DNA of 64,000 nucleotides from Domibacillus indicus (GCF_000970685.1 NZ_LAJB01000007.1:310001-374000); one strand, 5' to 3'; positions 36,317 through 45,445 are shown, numbered from the stretch's first letter. Numbers and translations: made by a program. The notes: generated by a model from the letters alone, not told the origin.

Positions 36317-36703
36317 ATGTATTATAAAAGACAAGAAGCTTTTCGTTATGTTTTCCCTGAAGCCATTTCTGCTTCAGGCGAGGTGTATCAGTATTCCGCT
36401 GGCAAAAAAGAAAAGGTTCAGGTGTTTGATGCTTATATTCTCGATATTAGTCCGAACGGGCTAAAAGCCTCTTCTAAAACAGACATTGAATTAAAAAACG
36501 GCCTGATTGTTATCCTTTCTTTTTCACTTTCTGGAACATTCATTCATTTTACCGGGCAGCTTATTCGAAAACGAAGAGCTGGCAGTGTCTTTGAATATGG
36601 TATCCAAAGCGATGGAAGTGATGCTTTAAAAGACCAGATTGTTTCAGCGTTGAAGCTTTATACAAAAGAACAGCTGAAAAAACAAAAAAGTCAAGGAAAG
36701 TAA
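36317..36703 (+). CDS. Single-domain PilZ-like protein
   Basis: A 128-residue protein. YKRQEAFRY near the N terminus aligns with the PilZ RxxxR loop and DISPNGLKA is the D/NxSxxG strand motif about 35 residues later, so it looks like a stand-alone c-di-GMP receptor. In the expected alignment (RRxxxR) the first Arg of RxxxR is Gln6, while Arg5 and Arg10 are kept, so binding may be altered. The C terminus is Lys/Gln-rich. AAGGAG precedes the ATG. Its last 13 bases overlap the end of the convergent SDR gene. Confidence 0.7.
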   Translation: MYYKRQEAFRYVFPEAISASGEVYQYSAGKKEKVQVFDAYILDISPNGLKASSKTDIELKNGLIVILSFSLSGTFIHFTGQLIRKRRAGSVFEYGIQSDGSDALKDQIVSALKLYTKEQLKKQKSQGK

Positions 36704-37428
36704 ATCATCTTACGCGTCATGCCGCCGTCAATCACAAGGTTTTCTCCGTTTACAAACGTGTTGTCCGGATCCGCAAGATACAAGCAGGCTTTTGCAACAT
36801 CCTGCGGTTTCCCGACACGCCCGGATGGATGCTGGGCATGATCTTCTGGACGAAGCTTTGCATAATCTCCCGTCTCGATCCACCCTGGACTAATACTGTT
36901 TACACGTATTCCTTTGCCGCTGAATGTCATAGCGAGCGTATGTGTTAACGAATAAACCGCTCCTTTTGATGCCGCATACAGCTCAGTGTCAGGTTCTGAC
37001 ATGCTGTGCCGGGTTGAGCACATATTCACAATTGCACTGCCCTTTTTCATATGTTTAGCAGCTTCCCGAGAACAAAAAAGCACACTTGCGGCGTTAGTGG
37101 TCATAATTTTGTCCCAGTCTCGTTTATTTATGTCCCAGATGGAGCCAAAAGAAGAAACGCCTGCATTATTAATTAATATATCAATAGTACCTCTTTTTTT
37201 GACAATATCAGAAAATACATTCTCTATTTTTTCAATGTCTCCAACGTCTGCAGCATAAAAAGCAGCCTCAAGGCCTGAGCTTTTCCATTCTTGAACCGCT
37301 GCCTGGCCTGCTTGTTCATTTACATCAATGATTGCCGTAAATGCTCCTTTTTCCGCAAATGCAAAAGCTGCTGCTTTGCCGATTCCATTGGCTCCACCCG
37401 TAACAACTACTGTTTTCCCTTTAAACAT
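36691..37428 (-). CDS. SDR family oxidoreductase
   Basis: A 245-residue short-chain dehydrogenase: TGGANGIGKAA cofactor loop at residues 11-21, DV after strand 2, NNAGVSS, and the YAASK catalytic Tyr/Lys pair near 152. The substrate cannot be told from sequence. A strong GGGAGGAG is before the ATG, and the preceding 64-residue gene stops only 12 bases upstream, so the two form a unit. The C terminus overlaps the convergent PilZ gene. Confidence 0.85.
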   Translation of the reverse strand: MFKGKTVVVTGGANGIGKAAAFAFAEKGAFTAIIDVNEQAGQAAVQEWKSSGLEAAFYAADVGDIEKIENVFSDIVKKRGTIDILINNAGVSSFGSIWDINKRDWDKIMTTNAASVLFCSREAAKHMKKGSAIVNMCSTRHSMSEPDTELYAASKGAVYSLTHTLAMTFSGKGIRVNSISPGWIETGDYAKLRPEDHAQHPSGRVGKPQDVAKACLYLADPDNTFVNGENLVIDGGMTRKMIYFP

Positions 37429-37440
37429 ATGTCTCCTCCC

Positions 37441-37635
37441 TTAGCTTCGAGGTATTTTCATATATTCATACTCAACATGCCCTCCGTGTTTTGCGATTCC
37501 ACGGAAATGCTTAAAGTCCTGCTGTTTGATCAGCTCTTGTCGAAAGGACAAGAAATCTTCTTTTTGAACTCTCAGGATTTTTATAGTTTCATTACGAAGG
37601 TTCTCAATCGACTGAACGGCCTCTTCCGGAGTCAA
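37441..37635 (-). CDS. Small hypothetical protein upstream of the SDR gene
   Basis: A 64-residue charged protein, largely helical in its first 45 residues (TPEEAVQSIENLRNETIKI), ending HVEYEYMKIPRS. The TTG start at 37635 is preceded by GGGAGGTG at ideal spacing, the main evidence that it is real. It has no Cys, no membrane segment and no family that I recognise. It is likely co-transcribed with the SDR gene 12 bases downstream. Confidence 0.65.
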   Translation of the reverse strand: MTPEEAVQSIENLRNETIKILRVQKEDFLSFRQELIKQQDFKHFRGIAKHGGHVEYEYMKIPRS

Positions 37636-37808
37636 GTAGTCACCTCCCTGGTAAAATAGTCAAAAAATTAACACAACATCGTGTAAAACCCTTTACTATT
37701 TTCAAAAAATAAGGCAAAATTTAGTTTAATACCTTTTGCTGACGTTTTTTATTATAAAAGAAAACAAGCAAAAATGGTATCGCCAATTGTCGAAAAGGAG
37801 CGAAATAG

Positions 37809-37988
37809 ATGACAAAAGCAGAAGTCGGCAACATTATTGAATTTAGAAATGGCCTGCGCGGAATCGTCGAAAAAGTAAATGAAAACTCCGTGATTGTTGA
37901 TTTGACTATTATGGAAGATTTCGACGAGCGCGAATTAGAAGAAAAAACAGTCGTTAACCATAAAAATTATATCATCGTCCATTCATGA
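37809..37988 (+). CDS. ykvS: YkvS family protein (DUF2187)
   Basis: A 59-residue protein, MTKAEVGNIIEFRNGLRGIV at the start and VVNHKNYIIV at the end: a small KOW/SH3-like beta barrel as in YkvS/DUF2187. AAAGGAG is 7-8 bases upstream of the ATG. Function unknown; the fold would suit RNA or protein binding (inference). It lies convergent with clpE, sharing a bidirectional terminator. Confidence 0.82.
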   Translation: MTKAEVGNIIEFRNGLRGIVEKVNENSVIVDLTIMEDFDERELEEKTVVNHKNYIIVHS

Positions 37989-38022
37989 AAAAAAGAGCGG
38001 ATCATAAAATCCGCTCTTTTCT
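37989..38022. terminator. Bidirectional terminator, ykvS and clpE
   Basis: AAAAGAGCGGAT CATAAA ATCCGCTCTTTT between convergent genes. Confidence 0.9.
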
Positions 38023-38027
38023 TTGTT

Positions 38028-40163
38028 TTATGCTTGTTTAATAGTAATTGCCTCATCTTCCAGCACAGCGTGGAGCTCCGTTACCTCGGGATGGTCAAGC
38101 ACAAAATCAGCGATGCCGTCTTCAATTTGTTCTTGAATGACCCGGCGAAGCGGACGTGCTCCAAATTGCGGGCTGTATCCCTGTTCAGCCAGTTTTTCTT
38201 TTACCGCTTTGTCTACTTCAATCTTCATTTGCTGCTCAGCAAGCATTTCATTCAATTCAGCAATCATCAAATCAACAATTTGAGCCAGCTGCTCTTTGCC
38301 CAGTGCCTGGAATTCAATAATTGCATCAAACCGGTTTAAAAACTCTGGTTTAAAGTAATCAGATAAAGATTCTAAAACGCTGCCGATTGATGCTTCCGGC
38401 TGCTTCTCAAAGCCAACTGTGACACTCTTTCTGCCAACGCCGGCATTACTTGTCATAATAATAACGCACTCTTTAAAACTTACCGTCCGGCCCTGGCTGT
38501 CTGTGAGCCGTCCATCTTCCATAATTTGCAGAAACATGTGCTGCACATCGGGGTGCGCTTTTTCAATTTCATCCAATAGAATAATGCTGTAAGGATTGCG
38601 GCGCACTTTTTCAGTCAGCTGGCCCGCTTCTTCGAAACCGACATAGCCTGGAGGTGATCCTATTAGTTTTGAAACACTGTGTTTCTCCATGAATTCACTC
38701 ATATCCAGGCGAATGAGTGCATCTTTAGAGCCGAACAACTCCTCCGCCAATGTTTTGGTTAATTCTGTTTTCCCGACACCAGTCGGCCCGACAAACAAGA
38801 AAGAACCTATTGGGCGATTTTTGGCTTTTAATCCAGCCCGGCTGCGCCGAATGGCTTTGGCCACTTTCTTTACCGCTTCTTTCTGACCAATTACCTTTCC
38901 TGCTAGATTTGCTTCAATCAATTTCATTTTTTGTTGTTCATCCTGCTGAAGCTTCCCAACTGGAATTCCAGTTTTGCTTTCAATTAACTTTTGAATATCT
39001 TCTGCTGTCACGGTTGGAGCCGCCGCCACACTTCCGCCTTTAGCAAGCTTTTGCTCCAGGGCGGCTTCCTCATCACGCAATTTCGCTGCTTCTTCGTATT
39101 GTTCTCTTTGAAGAGCTTCTTCTTTTCTTTTGGCAATGCCGGCAAGCTGCTCTTGAATTGATGCTGTATCTGCTTGATCAAGCGTTAAATTCAGCTTTGA
39201 GCCTGCTTCATCCAGCAAGTCGATCGCTTTATCCGGCAGGAACCGGTCCTGAATGTAGCGGTGAGATAACTGGGCACATGCTTGAATCGCTTCATCAGAA
39301 TAAGACACCTGGTGGAAAGCTTCATAATTCTTTTGAAGACCTTTTAATATTCGAACAGTTTCTTCAACATTTGGTTCTGCAACCTGAACCGGCTGAAAGC
39401 GGCGTTCAAGTGCTGCATCTTTTTCAATCTGGCGGTACTCTTTAAGCGTTGTTGCTCCGATGAGCTGCATTTCACCGCGGGCAAGCGCCGGTTTTAAAAT
39501 ATTTCCCGCATCCATTGACCCTTCTGCCGAACCCGCGCCGACCAGCTGATGAATTTCATCAATAAAAAGAAGTATATTTTTGCGTGTTTTTACTTCTGAA
39601 ATGATTTCTTTCATGCGCTCTTCAAACTGTCCTCTTATTCCTGTACCTGCAACAAGTGACGCGACGTCAAGAACGTATACTTCTTTGCCGGCAAGCTTTT
39701 GCGGCACCCGGCCTTCTGCAATATACAACGCAAGACCTTCTGCAATCGCTGTTTTTCCGACACCCGGCTCACCAATTAACACCGGGTTATTTTTATTTCG
39801 TCTATTTAATATTTCAATTACACGTGCTATTTCTTTATCACGGCCAATAACTGGATCAATTAAGCCTGCTTTTGCAAGAGACGAAACATTCCGTCCAAAC
39901 TGATCAAGAATTCCGCCGCCTCCTCGTCCCGCTTGAGCCGGAGGTGTTTGCTGCTTCATTGACTGTGGCTGTCCCGGCTGCATTTGTTTCATAAATTCAT
40001 CAAATGGAAAACCAAATGGTTGAAAGTTCATATTCATTCCCCCAATTGTTTGTTTTTCTTTTTGATAGCAGGCATTGCATAAAAAGTACTGCGCAGACTG
40101 CCCATTGACACGTACACTCATTTGCACATTCGCTTCATGCTCCTGGCATTTTTGACATTTCAT
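38028..40163 (-). CDS. clpE: ATP-dependent Clp protease ATPase subunit ClpE
   Basis: A 711-residue Hsp100 unfoldase: N-terminal zinc finger (MKCQKCQEH and CNACYQ), a Met/Gln/Pro-rich linker, AAA1 with GEPGVGKTA near 134, a short UVR segment ([20 protein letters not shown] near 355), and AAA2 with GPTGVGKTE near 449. The ClpP-docking VGF tripeptide lies in SVTVGFEKQ. With ClpP it degrades damaged proteins under heat and disulfide stress, and in B. subtilis it destabilises CtsR. Four CtsR-type operators and two promoters lie upstream. Confidence 0.97.
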   Translation of the reverse strand: MKCQKCQEHEANVQMSVRVNGQSAQYFLCNACYQKEKQTIGGMNMNFQPFGFPFDEFMKQMQPGQPQSMKQQTPPAQAGRGGGGILDQFGRNVSSLAKAGLIDPVIGRDKEIARVIEILNRRNKNNPVLIGEPGVGKTAIAEGLALYIAEGRVPQKLAGKEVYVLDVASLVAGTGIRGQFEERMKEIISEVKTRKNILLFIDEIHQLVGAGSAEGSMDAGNILKPALARGEMQLIGATTLKEYRQIEKDAALERRFQPVQVAEPNVEETVRILKGLQKNYEAFHQVSYSDEAIQACAQLSHRYIQDRFLPDKAIDLLDEAGSKLNLTLDQADTASIQEQLAGIAKRKEEALQREQYEEAAKLRDEEAALEQKLAKGGSVAAAPTVTAEDIQKLIESKTGIPVGKLQQDEQQKMKLIEANLAGKVIGQKEAVKKVAKAIRRSRAGLKAKNRPIGSFLFVGPTGVGKTELTKTLAEELFGSKDALIRLDMSEFMEKHSVSKLIGSPPGYVGFEEAGQLTEKVRRNPYSIILLDEIEKAHPDVQHMFLQIMEDGRLTDSQGRTVSFKECVIIMTSNAGVGRKSVTVGFEKQPEASIGSVLESLSDYFKPEFLNRFDAIIEFQALGKEQLAQIVDLMIAELNEMLAEQQMKIEVDKAVKEKLAEQGYSPQFGARPLRRVIQEQIEDGIADFVLDHPEVTELHAVLEDEAITIKQA

Positions 40164-40180
40164 CTACGTCATCCCCTTTA

Positions 40181-40342
40181 TTTGACTTTGACTATATTTG
40201 ACTATAGATTTATTATAATTTGACCTTGTTTGACTTTCAAGATCTTTGCTTAGAAAAAAGCATCTTATACATGAAACACTTCTTTTCATTTGACCATCTT
40301 TGACTATAAACCTATTATAATTTGACCTTAACTGACTTTCAA
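40181..40342 (-). promoter_or_regulatory. Duplicated clpE promoter with four CtsR operators
   Basis: Two promoters of identical design read toward clpE: TTGAAA (40235-40240), 17 bases, TATAAT (40212-40217); and TTGAAA (40337-40342), 17 bases, TATAAT (40314-40319). CtsR heptad pairs (RGTCAAA with 3-base gap) lie in each spacer (40219-40235; 40321-40337 with one degenerate half) and downstream of each -10 (40187-40203; 40289-40305). The two units are 102 bases apart. Confidence 0.88.
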
Positions 40343-40353
40343 GATTTTTGTTT

Positions 40354-40388
40354 TAAAAAAAGAAGTGTCTTTTATATTAGACACTTCA
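40354..40388 (-). terminator. Terminator of the CPBP protease gene
   Basis: Minus strand AGTGTCT, 8-base loop, AGACACT, then TTCTTTTTTT, overlapping the stop codon and lying just upstream of the distal clpE promoter. Confidence 0.75.
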
Positions 40389-40994
40389 GCCAAGCGGAAG
40401 AAAAATGATAAAAAGCAGATCAAAAATTAAATGAGAGATAATTAAAAGTGGAATGCTTTTTCGCCAAATATAAAGGCTTCCCCAAAAAACACCTCCGCAT
40501 AAGGCGGCCAGCATCCAGATCCATTCTCCGGAATAAATAAAAACAGAGGCATAGAAAAGAGCGGCAATGACCATCGCTGCCCATTCATTCATATAGCGTC
40601 CCAGCCTTTTTTGAATAAATCCGCGAAAAAAAAGTTCTTCTCCCGGAATAATAATAAGTACCAGAACGATATAATGCCAGATAAATACCGGGCTGAACAA
40701 TGCATATATAGATGATACGTGCTCTTCAACTGATAAAGGCAGCACTTTTAATAAAGCGTAACCCGCTGCAAACAGGACGTATAAAACAATTCCTGAACCG
40801 ATTCCGTAAAGCATAAATCTATTTGTATTTTGCTGGTCATCAATCGGCTCGCTTATAATAGAAATGCTCATAAAAAACAAAGCGGCAGCCGTATAAATAT
40901 ACCAGAAAATATCCGAATCAAAAAAAGTTACGTATAAAAGAATATACGCCCCAATCACTCCAACAATAAAACGCCAGTCTTTCCACAATGCCAT
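40386..40994 (-). CDS. CPBP (CAAX-like) intramembrane metalloprotease family protein
   Basis: A 202-residue protein with about six hydrophobic segments. Motif 1 (EExxxR) reads GEELFFRG near residue 118 and motif 3 (HxxxD) reads SHLIFD near the C terminus. Motif 2, usually FxxxH, reads FYASV, so one His is missing and activity is uncertain. The ATG at 40994 follows AAAGGGG; upstream sequence lacks a ribosome-binding site. Substrate unknown. Confidence 0.75.
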   Translation of the reverse strand: MALWKDWRFIVGVIGAYILLYVTFFDSDIFWYIYTAAALFFMSISIISEPIDDQQNTNRFMLYGIGSGIVLYVLFAAGYALLKVLPLSVEEHVSSIYALFSPVFIWHYIVLVLIIIPGEELFFRGFIQKRLGRYMNEWAAMVIAALFYASVFIYSGEWIWMLAALCGGVFWGSLYIWRKSIPLLIISHLIFDLLFIIFLPLG

Positions 40995-41061
40995 TTGTAA
41001 AGCCCCTTTCTCGTTAACCCGAGTCATTTTACCATAGATAACGCCGAGTGATCAAAAAGGG

Positions 41062-41499
41062 TTATGACAAATTTTTGATAGATAAGCCCAGTTTTTTTAA
41101 TATTGCTGTTGCCTGTTCCACTTCTTCCTCTGACAAGACCTTAATCAGCTCATGAATATTTTGTTCGTGCTTCGGAAAAATACGTTCAATTAAATTTGTT
41201 CCTTCTTCCGTTATGGCCGCATGAGTGATACGGCGGTCCTCAGAGCACGCCACCCGCTTCAGCAGCTGTTTTTTTTCTAGTTTATCAACCACGTACGTAA
41301 TACTTCCACTTGCCAGCAGAATTTTTCCGCCTATCTGTTGAAGCGGCTGCGGCCCTTTGTGATACAGCAGTTCAAGCACTGCAAATTCTGTCGGATTAAG
41401 TCCGGCTTTTTGAATATATCCGTTTACTTGTTCATTAACCACTTTGTATGCACGCGATAAGACGATGAATAGTTTTAACGATGCTTTACTGTCTTTCAT
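41062..41499 (-). CDS. mhqR: MarR family regulator, MhqR-like
   Basis: A 145-residue winged-helix regulator. LNPTEFAVLELLYHKGPQPLQQIGGKILLASGSITYVVDKLEKK closely resembles MhqR (YkvE), which controls quinone and electrophile resistance in B. subtilis; a single Cys lies at VACSEDRR in the wing. Position near clpE and ykrP fits. No azoreductase or dioxygenase targets lie in the window, so the specific name is provisional while the MarR family call is firm. Confidence 0.8.
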   Translation of the reverse strand: MKDSKASLKLFIVLSRAYKVVNEQVNGYIQKAGLNPTEFAVLELLYHKGPQPLQQIGGKILLASGSITYVVDKLEKKQLLKRVACSEDRRITHAAITEEGTNLIERIFPKHEQNIHELIKVLSEEEVEQATAILKKLGLSIKNLS

Positions 41500-41677
41500 G
41501 GCTGCTCCCCTGCCTGTTCATTTCTTTTTACTTCTTTCTACGTTACACATTTTTGCTTTGAATGAAAAGTATTAACCCGCTTATTTCTAATTTTTCTACA
41601 ATTGTTTTTTGTCGATTTCTTTTCCAGGTCGTGTATAATAGCGTCATGTGTTTATCTTACTTATTCAGGTGATTTTA

Positions 41678-42679
41678 TTGAAAAAGCGTGATGACTATTT
41701 TGATAATGTACGGTTCTTTTTGATTTTTTTAGTTGTCTTTGGCCACTTAATGCGTCCTTATGTTTACGATAGCCCGCTTATTTACTCGCTTTATATGACC
41801 ATCTATTCGTTTCATATGCCGGCGTTTATTTTTATATCTGGTTTTTTTGCTAAAGGAATTATGCGGCAGGGCTATCTTAAAAAAACAGCAGGAAAGCTGC
41901 TCGTTCCCTTTGTGATCTTTCAAATTGCTTATTCCATTTTTTACTTCTGGATCGATCATGAAGAAGCACCATCTGTCAGTCTGCTGATTCCCGAATGGTC
42001 TCTTTGGTTTTTAATCAGCTTGTTTTTCTGGAACGTATTTCTTTTCATAGTAGTAAAATGGCTAAAAAGGCCTTTTCTGGCGCTTGCGGTTTCAGTTGCG
42101 GCGGGGCTGCTGATTGGGTTAATGAGTGACTCGCTCACCATTCTCAGCGTGGGGCGGACATTTGTTTTTTTTCCTTTCTTTTTAGCAGGCTATTATGCAA
42201 AAAAAGAATGGCTTCAGCCGCTTTTCCGGGCTTCAAGCCGGCTGCTGCTGCTGCTTTTTGCAGCGGGGCTGTTTGTGTATTATCACGCCAATACCGATAT
42301 TCAAATCGAGTGGACGTTCGGTTCCATTTCTTATGCAGAGCTTGGGGCCCAGCCATTAACCGGTGTGCTTGTCCGTATCTTAATGTATATTATTAATGTT
42401 ATTATGATTGCTTTTGTGCTTTCTATTGTGCCAAAGAAAACGTTTTTCTTTACGCCCTGGGGCCGTCATACCCTTTATGTGTATTTGCTGCATGGCTTTT
42501 TCGTTCAGTCATCGCGGCGGGTCGATACACTGGAGCTGCCGCCCTCCCTGTTCGTTTTGCTGGCAGCTGCAGCCGGGTTGACGCTGCTGCTTTCGTCGCC
42601 ATTAACGGCTGCTTTGTTCCGGCCTTTTCTTGAACAAAAACGGCCGGGCTTTTTACTGAAAAAGGAGAATAAATTGTGA
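41678..42679 (+). CDS. ykrP: Membrane acyltransferase 3 family protein (YkrP-like)
   Basis: A 333-residue protein with about ten membrane segments. The N terminus MKKRDDYFDNVRFFLIFLVVFGHL has the family RxxxxDNxR...H pattern with the catalytic-type His in the first helix. Such proteins transfer acetyl or succinyl groups to sugars or cell-wall polymers. The start is TTG 41678 with AGGTGA upstream; the ATG-like upstream extension has none. A TATAAT lies at about 41634. Its stop overlaps the GTG start of the radical-SAM gene, so the two form an operon. Confidence 0.8.
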   Translation: MKKRDDYFDNVRFFLIFLVVFGHLMRPYVYDSPLIYSLYMTIYSFHMPAFIFISGFFAKGIMRQGYLKKTAGKLLVPFVIFQIAYSIFYFWIDHEEAPSVSLLIPEWSLWFLISLFFWNVFLFIVVKWLKRPFLALAVSVAAGLLIGLMSDSLTILSVGRTFVFFPFFLAGYYAKKEWLQPLFRASSRLLLLLFAAGLFVYYHANTDIQIEWTFGSISYAELGAQPLTGVLVRILMYIINVIMIAFVLSIVPKKTFFFTPWGRHTLYVYLLHGFFVQSSRRVDTLELPPSLFVLLAAAAGLTLLLSSPLTAALFRPFLEQKRPGFLLKKENKL

Positions 42680-44412
42680 ATATAACTGTTTGCACGCTAA
42701 ATGCAAAATACATCCATACCAACCTGGCCATCCGCTGCTTAAAGGCATATTGTGAAGATGCTTATAATATCCGGATTGCAGAATATACGATTAAAGACCC
42801 TGTTATGAATATTGTGGCAGACTTATACAGCCAGAAACCAGATGTTATCGGCTTCAGCTGCTATATATGGAATATTGAAGAAACGATCCGGGTTGCCGGC
42901 ATGGTCAAAAAAGTGCTGCCACATTGCACGATTGTGTTTGGCGGGCCGGAAGTGACCTATGATGTTCCGCACTGGCTTGACCGACTGAATGATGTTGATT
43001 TTATTGCGATAGGCGAAGGTGAAAAAACCTTTCGAATGCTGTTAGACGAGTTGTCCGGCAGCCGGAATTTTTCAAATGTGCCCGGACTTGCTTATAAACA
43101 GGATGGCACTCACTGTATCCAGCCGCAAACAAATAAAATTGACCTGCGGGAGCTTCCTTCCCCATTTCGATTTGAAGAAGACCGGGATTCTTTATCCAAG
43201 CGGATCACCTATATTGAGACAAGCCGCGGCTGCCCGTTCCGATGCCAGTTTTGCCTGTCGTCCATTGAAACAGGAGTCCGCTATTTTAACCGAGAAAAAA
43301 TAAAAGATGACATTCGGTTTTTAATGAAAAATGGCGCCAGAACGATTAAATTTGTTGACCGTACATTTAATATAAGCCGCAGCTATGCAATGGAGATGTT
43401 TCAGTTTTTAATCGATGAACATTTGCCGGGCACTGTTTTTCAATTTGAAATTACCGGAGACATTATGCGTCCGGAAGTTATTCAGTTTTTAAATGAAAAT
43501 GCGCCGGCCGGTTTATTTCGATTTGAAATCGGCGTACAGTCAACAAATAATGATGTAAATGAACTTGTTCAGCGCAAGCAAAACTGGGAAAAGCTTGTCC
43601 GAACGGTTACCATGGTGAAAGAAGGCGGCAAAATTGATCAGCACCTTGATTTAATTGCCGGCCTCCCTGAAGAAAATTATGATTCATTCCGCCGTACATT
43701 TAACGATGTATTTGCACTCCGTCCTGAAGAGCTCCAGCTTGGCTTCTTAAAACTGCTGAGGGGTACCGGACTTCGTTTGAGCGCTCCGCACTACGGCTAC
43801 AAGTATATGGACCAGGCACCTTATGAAATGCTGTCCAATCGTGTCCTTCCGTTTGAAGAAGTCATCCGTATTAAACAAACAGAAGATGTTTTGGAAAAAT
43901 ACTGGAATGATCATCGAACGGATGAAACGATTGAATATATTACCCGTCATCTTGCTTTGACGCCTTTTGACTTTTTTCAAGATTTCGGAGCATTTTGGGA
44001 AACAAAAGGCTGGGGGCGGATCGGCCACCAGCTTGAGGACTTATTTAAACGGCTCTTCTCCTTTGTACAAGAAGCGTATCCGGAAGAATCTGCTCATGTA
44101 GAAAGCATCATGAAATATGATTATTTGATCAATCAGCGCTTTAAGCCCCGCAAGCCATGGTGGCATTCAGAAGAAACGAAAACTGCCCCGCTCATCTACA
44201 AACAGCTGGCTGCCCATCCTCTTGCTCTGGGCGAGGCATTTGCATCACTTCAGCTGCGTGAAAAGGATTTGCATAAACACACCATTCTAGAACCTGTAAC
44301 CATGCAGAAACACAGAGATGGATGGGTAAAAGAAGATGGATGGATGCTTGTTTACTTTAATCCAGCTGGAACCGGAGCCTCTGTTTATTTTTTGGGGGCA
44401 CAGTGTAATTGA
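42676..44412 (+). CDS. B12-binding radical SAM protein (DUF4080-type)
   Basis: A 578-residue enzyme: N-terminal cobalamin-binding-like Rossmann domain (residues ~1-140), a radical-SAM core with the Fe-S cluster motif RGCPFRCQFC near 187 (CxxxCxxC), and a C-terminal DUF4080-like domain ending in a beta-rich tail. The usual DxHxxG base-on cobalamin motif is not seen, so B12 may bind base-off or not at all. Reaction and substrate are unknown. The GTG start overlaps the preceding acyltransferase stop by 4 bases. Confidence 0.82.
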   Translation: MNITVCTLNAKYIHTNLAIRCLKAYCEDAYNIRIAEYTIKDPVMNIVADLYSQKPDVIGFSCYIWNIEETIRVAGMVKKVLPHCTIVFGGPEVTYDVPHWLDRLNDVDFIAIGEGEKTFRMLLDELSGSRNFSNVPGLAYKQDGTHCIQPQTNKIDLRELPSPFRFEEDRDSLSKRITYIETSRGCPFRCQFCLSSIETGVRYFNREKIKDDIRFLMKNGARTIKFVDRTFNISRSYAMEMFQFLIDEHLPGTVFQFEITGDIMRPEVIQFLNENAPAGLFRFEIGVQSTNNDVNELVQRKQNWEKLVRTVTMVKEGGKIDQHLDLIAGLPEENYDSFRRTFNDVFALRPEELQLGFLKLLRGTGLRLSAPHYGYKYMDQAPYEMLSNRVLPFEEVIRIKQTEDVLEKYWNDHRTDETIEYITRHLALTPFDFFQDFGAFWETKGWGRIGHQLEDLFKRLFSFVQEAYPEESAHVESIMKYDYLINQRFKPRKPWWHSEETKTAPLIYKQLAAHPLALGEAFASLQLREKDLHKHTILEPVTMQKHRDGWVKEDGWMLVYFNPAGTGASVYFLGAQCN

Positions 44413-44427
44413 AGCTATTTAAAAAAA

Positions 44428-44462
44428 GGAAGGGACCTTATGGCGGCTCCCTTCCTTTTTCT
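44428..44462 (+). terminator. Terminator of the acyltransferase-radical SAM operon
   Basis: GGAAGGGA, 12-base loop, TCCCTTCC, then TTTTTC. The next 135 bases (44463-44599) hold only an unconvincing short frame. Confidence 0.85.
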
Positions 44463-44599
44463 TTATTTTAGGCTCGTATCTTCTTTCTTTTAATTAAAAA
44501 GAAAAAGCAGGATCAATTTTACCCATAATATGCTCTGCAATAAGCTGTGATAGGAACAAATTGTACACGCTTGAACTGTTAATGTTTGAAGCGTTTTGT

Positions 44600-45388
44600 T
44601 TATATACCCGGTTCTTCAATATTCCTTTCCGGGCCTTTTAACCGGGCGACAAGGTAGCCGCCTGCCGCGATTGCAAGAAGAACAGCCCAAAATGTCAGCT
44701 TCCACGGCTTGGATTCAGGAAAATGCTCATCAAGAACAGCCAGGGAAGGATGGGACAATGTGAATACTGCCAGCTTTACACCTACCCAGCCAACAATTAA
44801 AAACGCAGCTGTTTCGAGTGTCGGGTACTTTTGCAGCAAACGAACAAACCAGGTTGCTGCAAACCTCATAATAATAACTCCAACAAAGCCGCCGAGGAAC
44901 ATAACAAGGAACTGGCCGGAGTCGATGCCACCAATTTGTCCCCATCCGGCTTCAGGAAGAGTAACGGCGAGCGCGACGGCTGCCAGCATGGAATCGATAG
45001 CAAATGCAATATCGGCTATTTCCACTTTAAGCACGGTCATCCAAAAAGAAGACCCTTTTAAATCTCTTTCAACACCATGTCCTTCCACTTCCTCCTTTCG
45101 TTCTTTCCATTTTTTGAACAGATGGCTAAAAGCGATGAAAAACAAGTAAAGAGCTCCAATTGCCTGGACCTGCCAAACCTGCACAAGAAACGAAATAAGA
45201 AACAGCGCGGCAATCCGGAAAACAAATGCCCCCAATAATCCATAAAATAAAGCTTTTTTCTGTTCTTCTTTCGGTAAATGTTTAACCATTACCGCCATAA
45301 CCACTGCATTGTCAGCCGCTAAGATACCTTCAAGGATAATGAGAACGCCAAGCACCCAGGCGTACTCCAGTAATAACGCTGTATCCAA
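44600..45388 (-). CDS. ykoY: TerC-family membrane protein YkoY (manganese exporter-like)
   Basis: A 262-residue protein with about seven membrane segments and the two TerC signatures: ILEGILAADNAVVMA near residue 21 with metal-type Glu/Asp, and VLKVEIADIAFAIDSMLAAVA near 110. In Bacillus, YkoY (MeeY) exports Mn for extracytoplasmic enzymes. The TTG at 45388 has AAGGTGG 8 bases upstream; the GTG at 45400 overlaps that site. A yybP-ykoY manganese riboswitch with terminator precedes it. Confidence 0.92.
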   Translation of the reverse strand: MDTALLLEYAWVLGVLIILEGILAADNAVVMAVMVKHLPKEEQKKALFYGLLGAFVFRIAALFLISFLVQVWQVQAIGALYLFFIAFSHLFKKWKERKEEVEGHGVERDLKGSSFWMTVLKVEIADIAFAIDSMLAAVALAVTLPEAGWGQIGGIDSGQFLVMFLGGFVGVIIMRFAATWFVRLLQKYPTLETAAFLIVGWVGVKLAVFTLSHPSLAVLDEHFPESKPWKLTFWAVLLAIAAGGYLVARLKGPERNIEEPGI

Positions 45389-45445
45389 TCGCTTCTCCAC
45401 CTTTCATTTTATTCCATTTTTTGATATATAAACCAGAATGAAGAA

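Noticed and set aside
37636-37680. AATAGTCAAAAAATTAAC upstream of ykvS as a possible CtsR site.
   Set aside because: Only one heptad half matches, so it is not comparable to the clear clpE operators.
44494-44619. 41-codon minus-strand frame after ykoY, with possible TTG start, reading into a hydrophobic FLSQLIAEHIMG stretch.
   Set aside because: The ribosome-binding site would be only 3 bases from the start, it overlaps the ykoY end, and I recognise no family. Kept as an unannotated gap.
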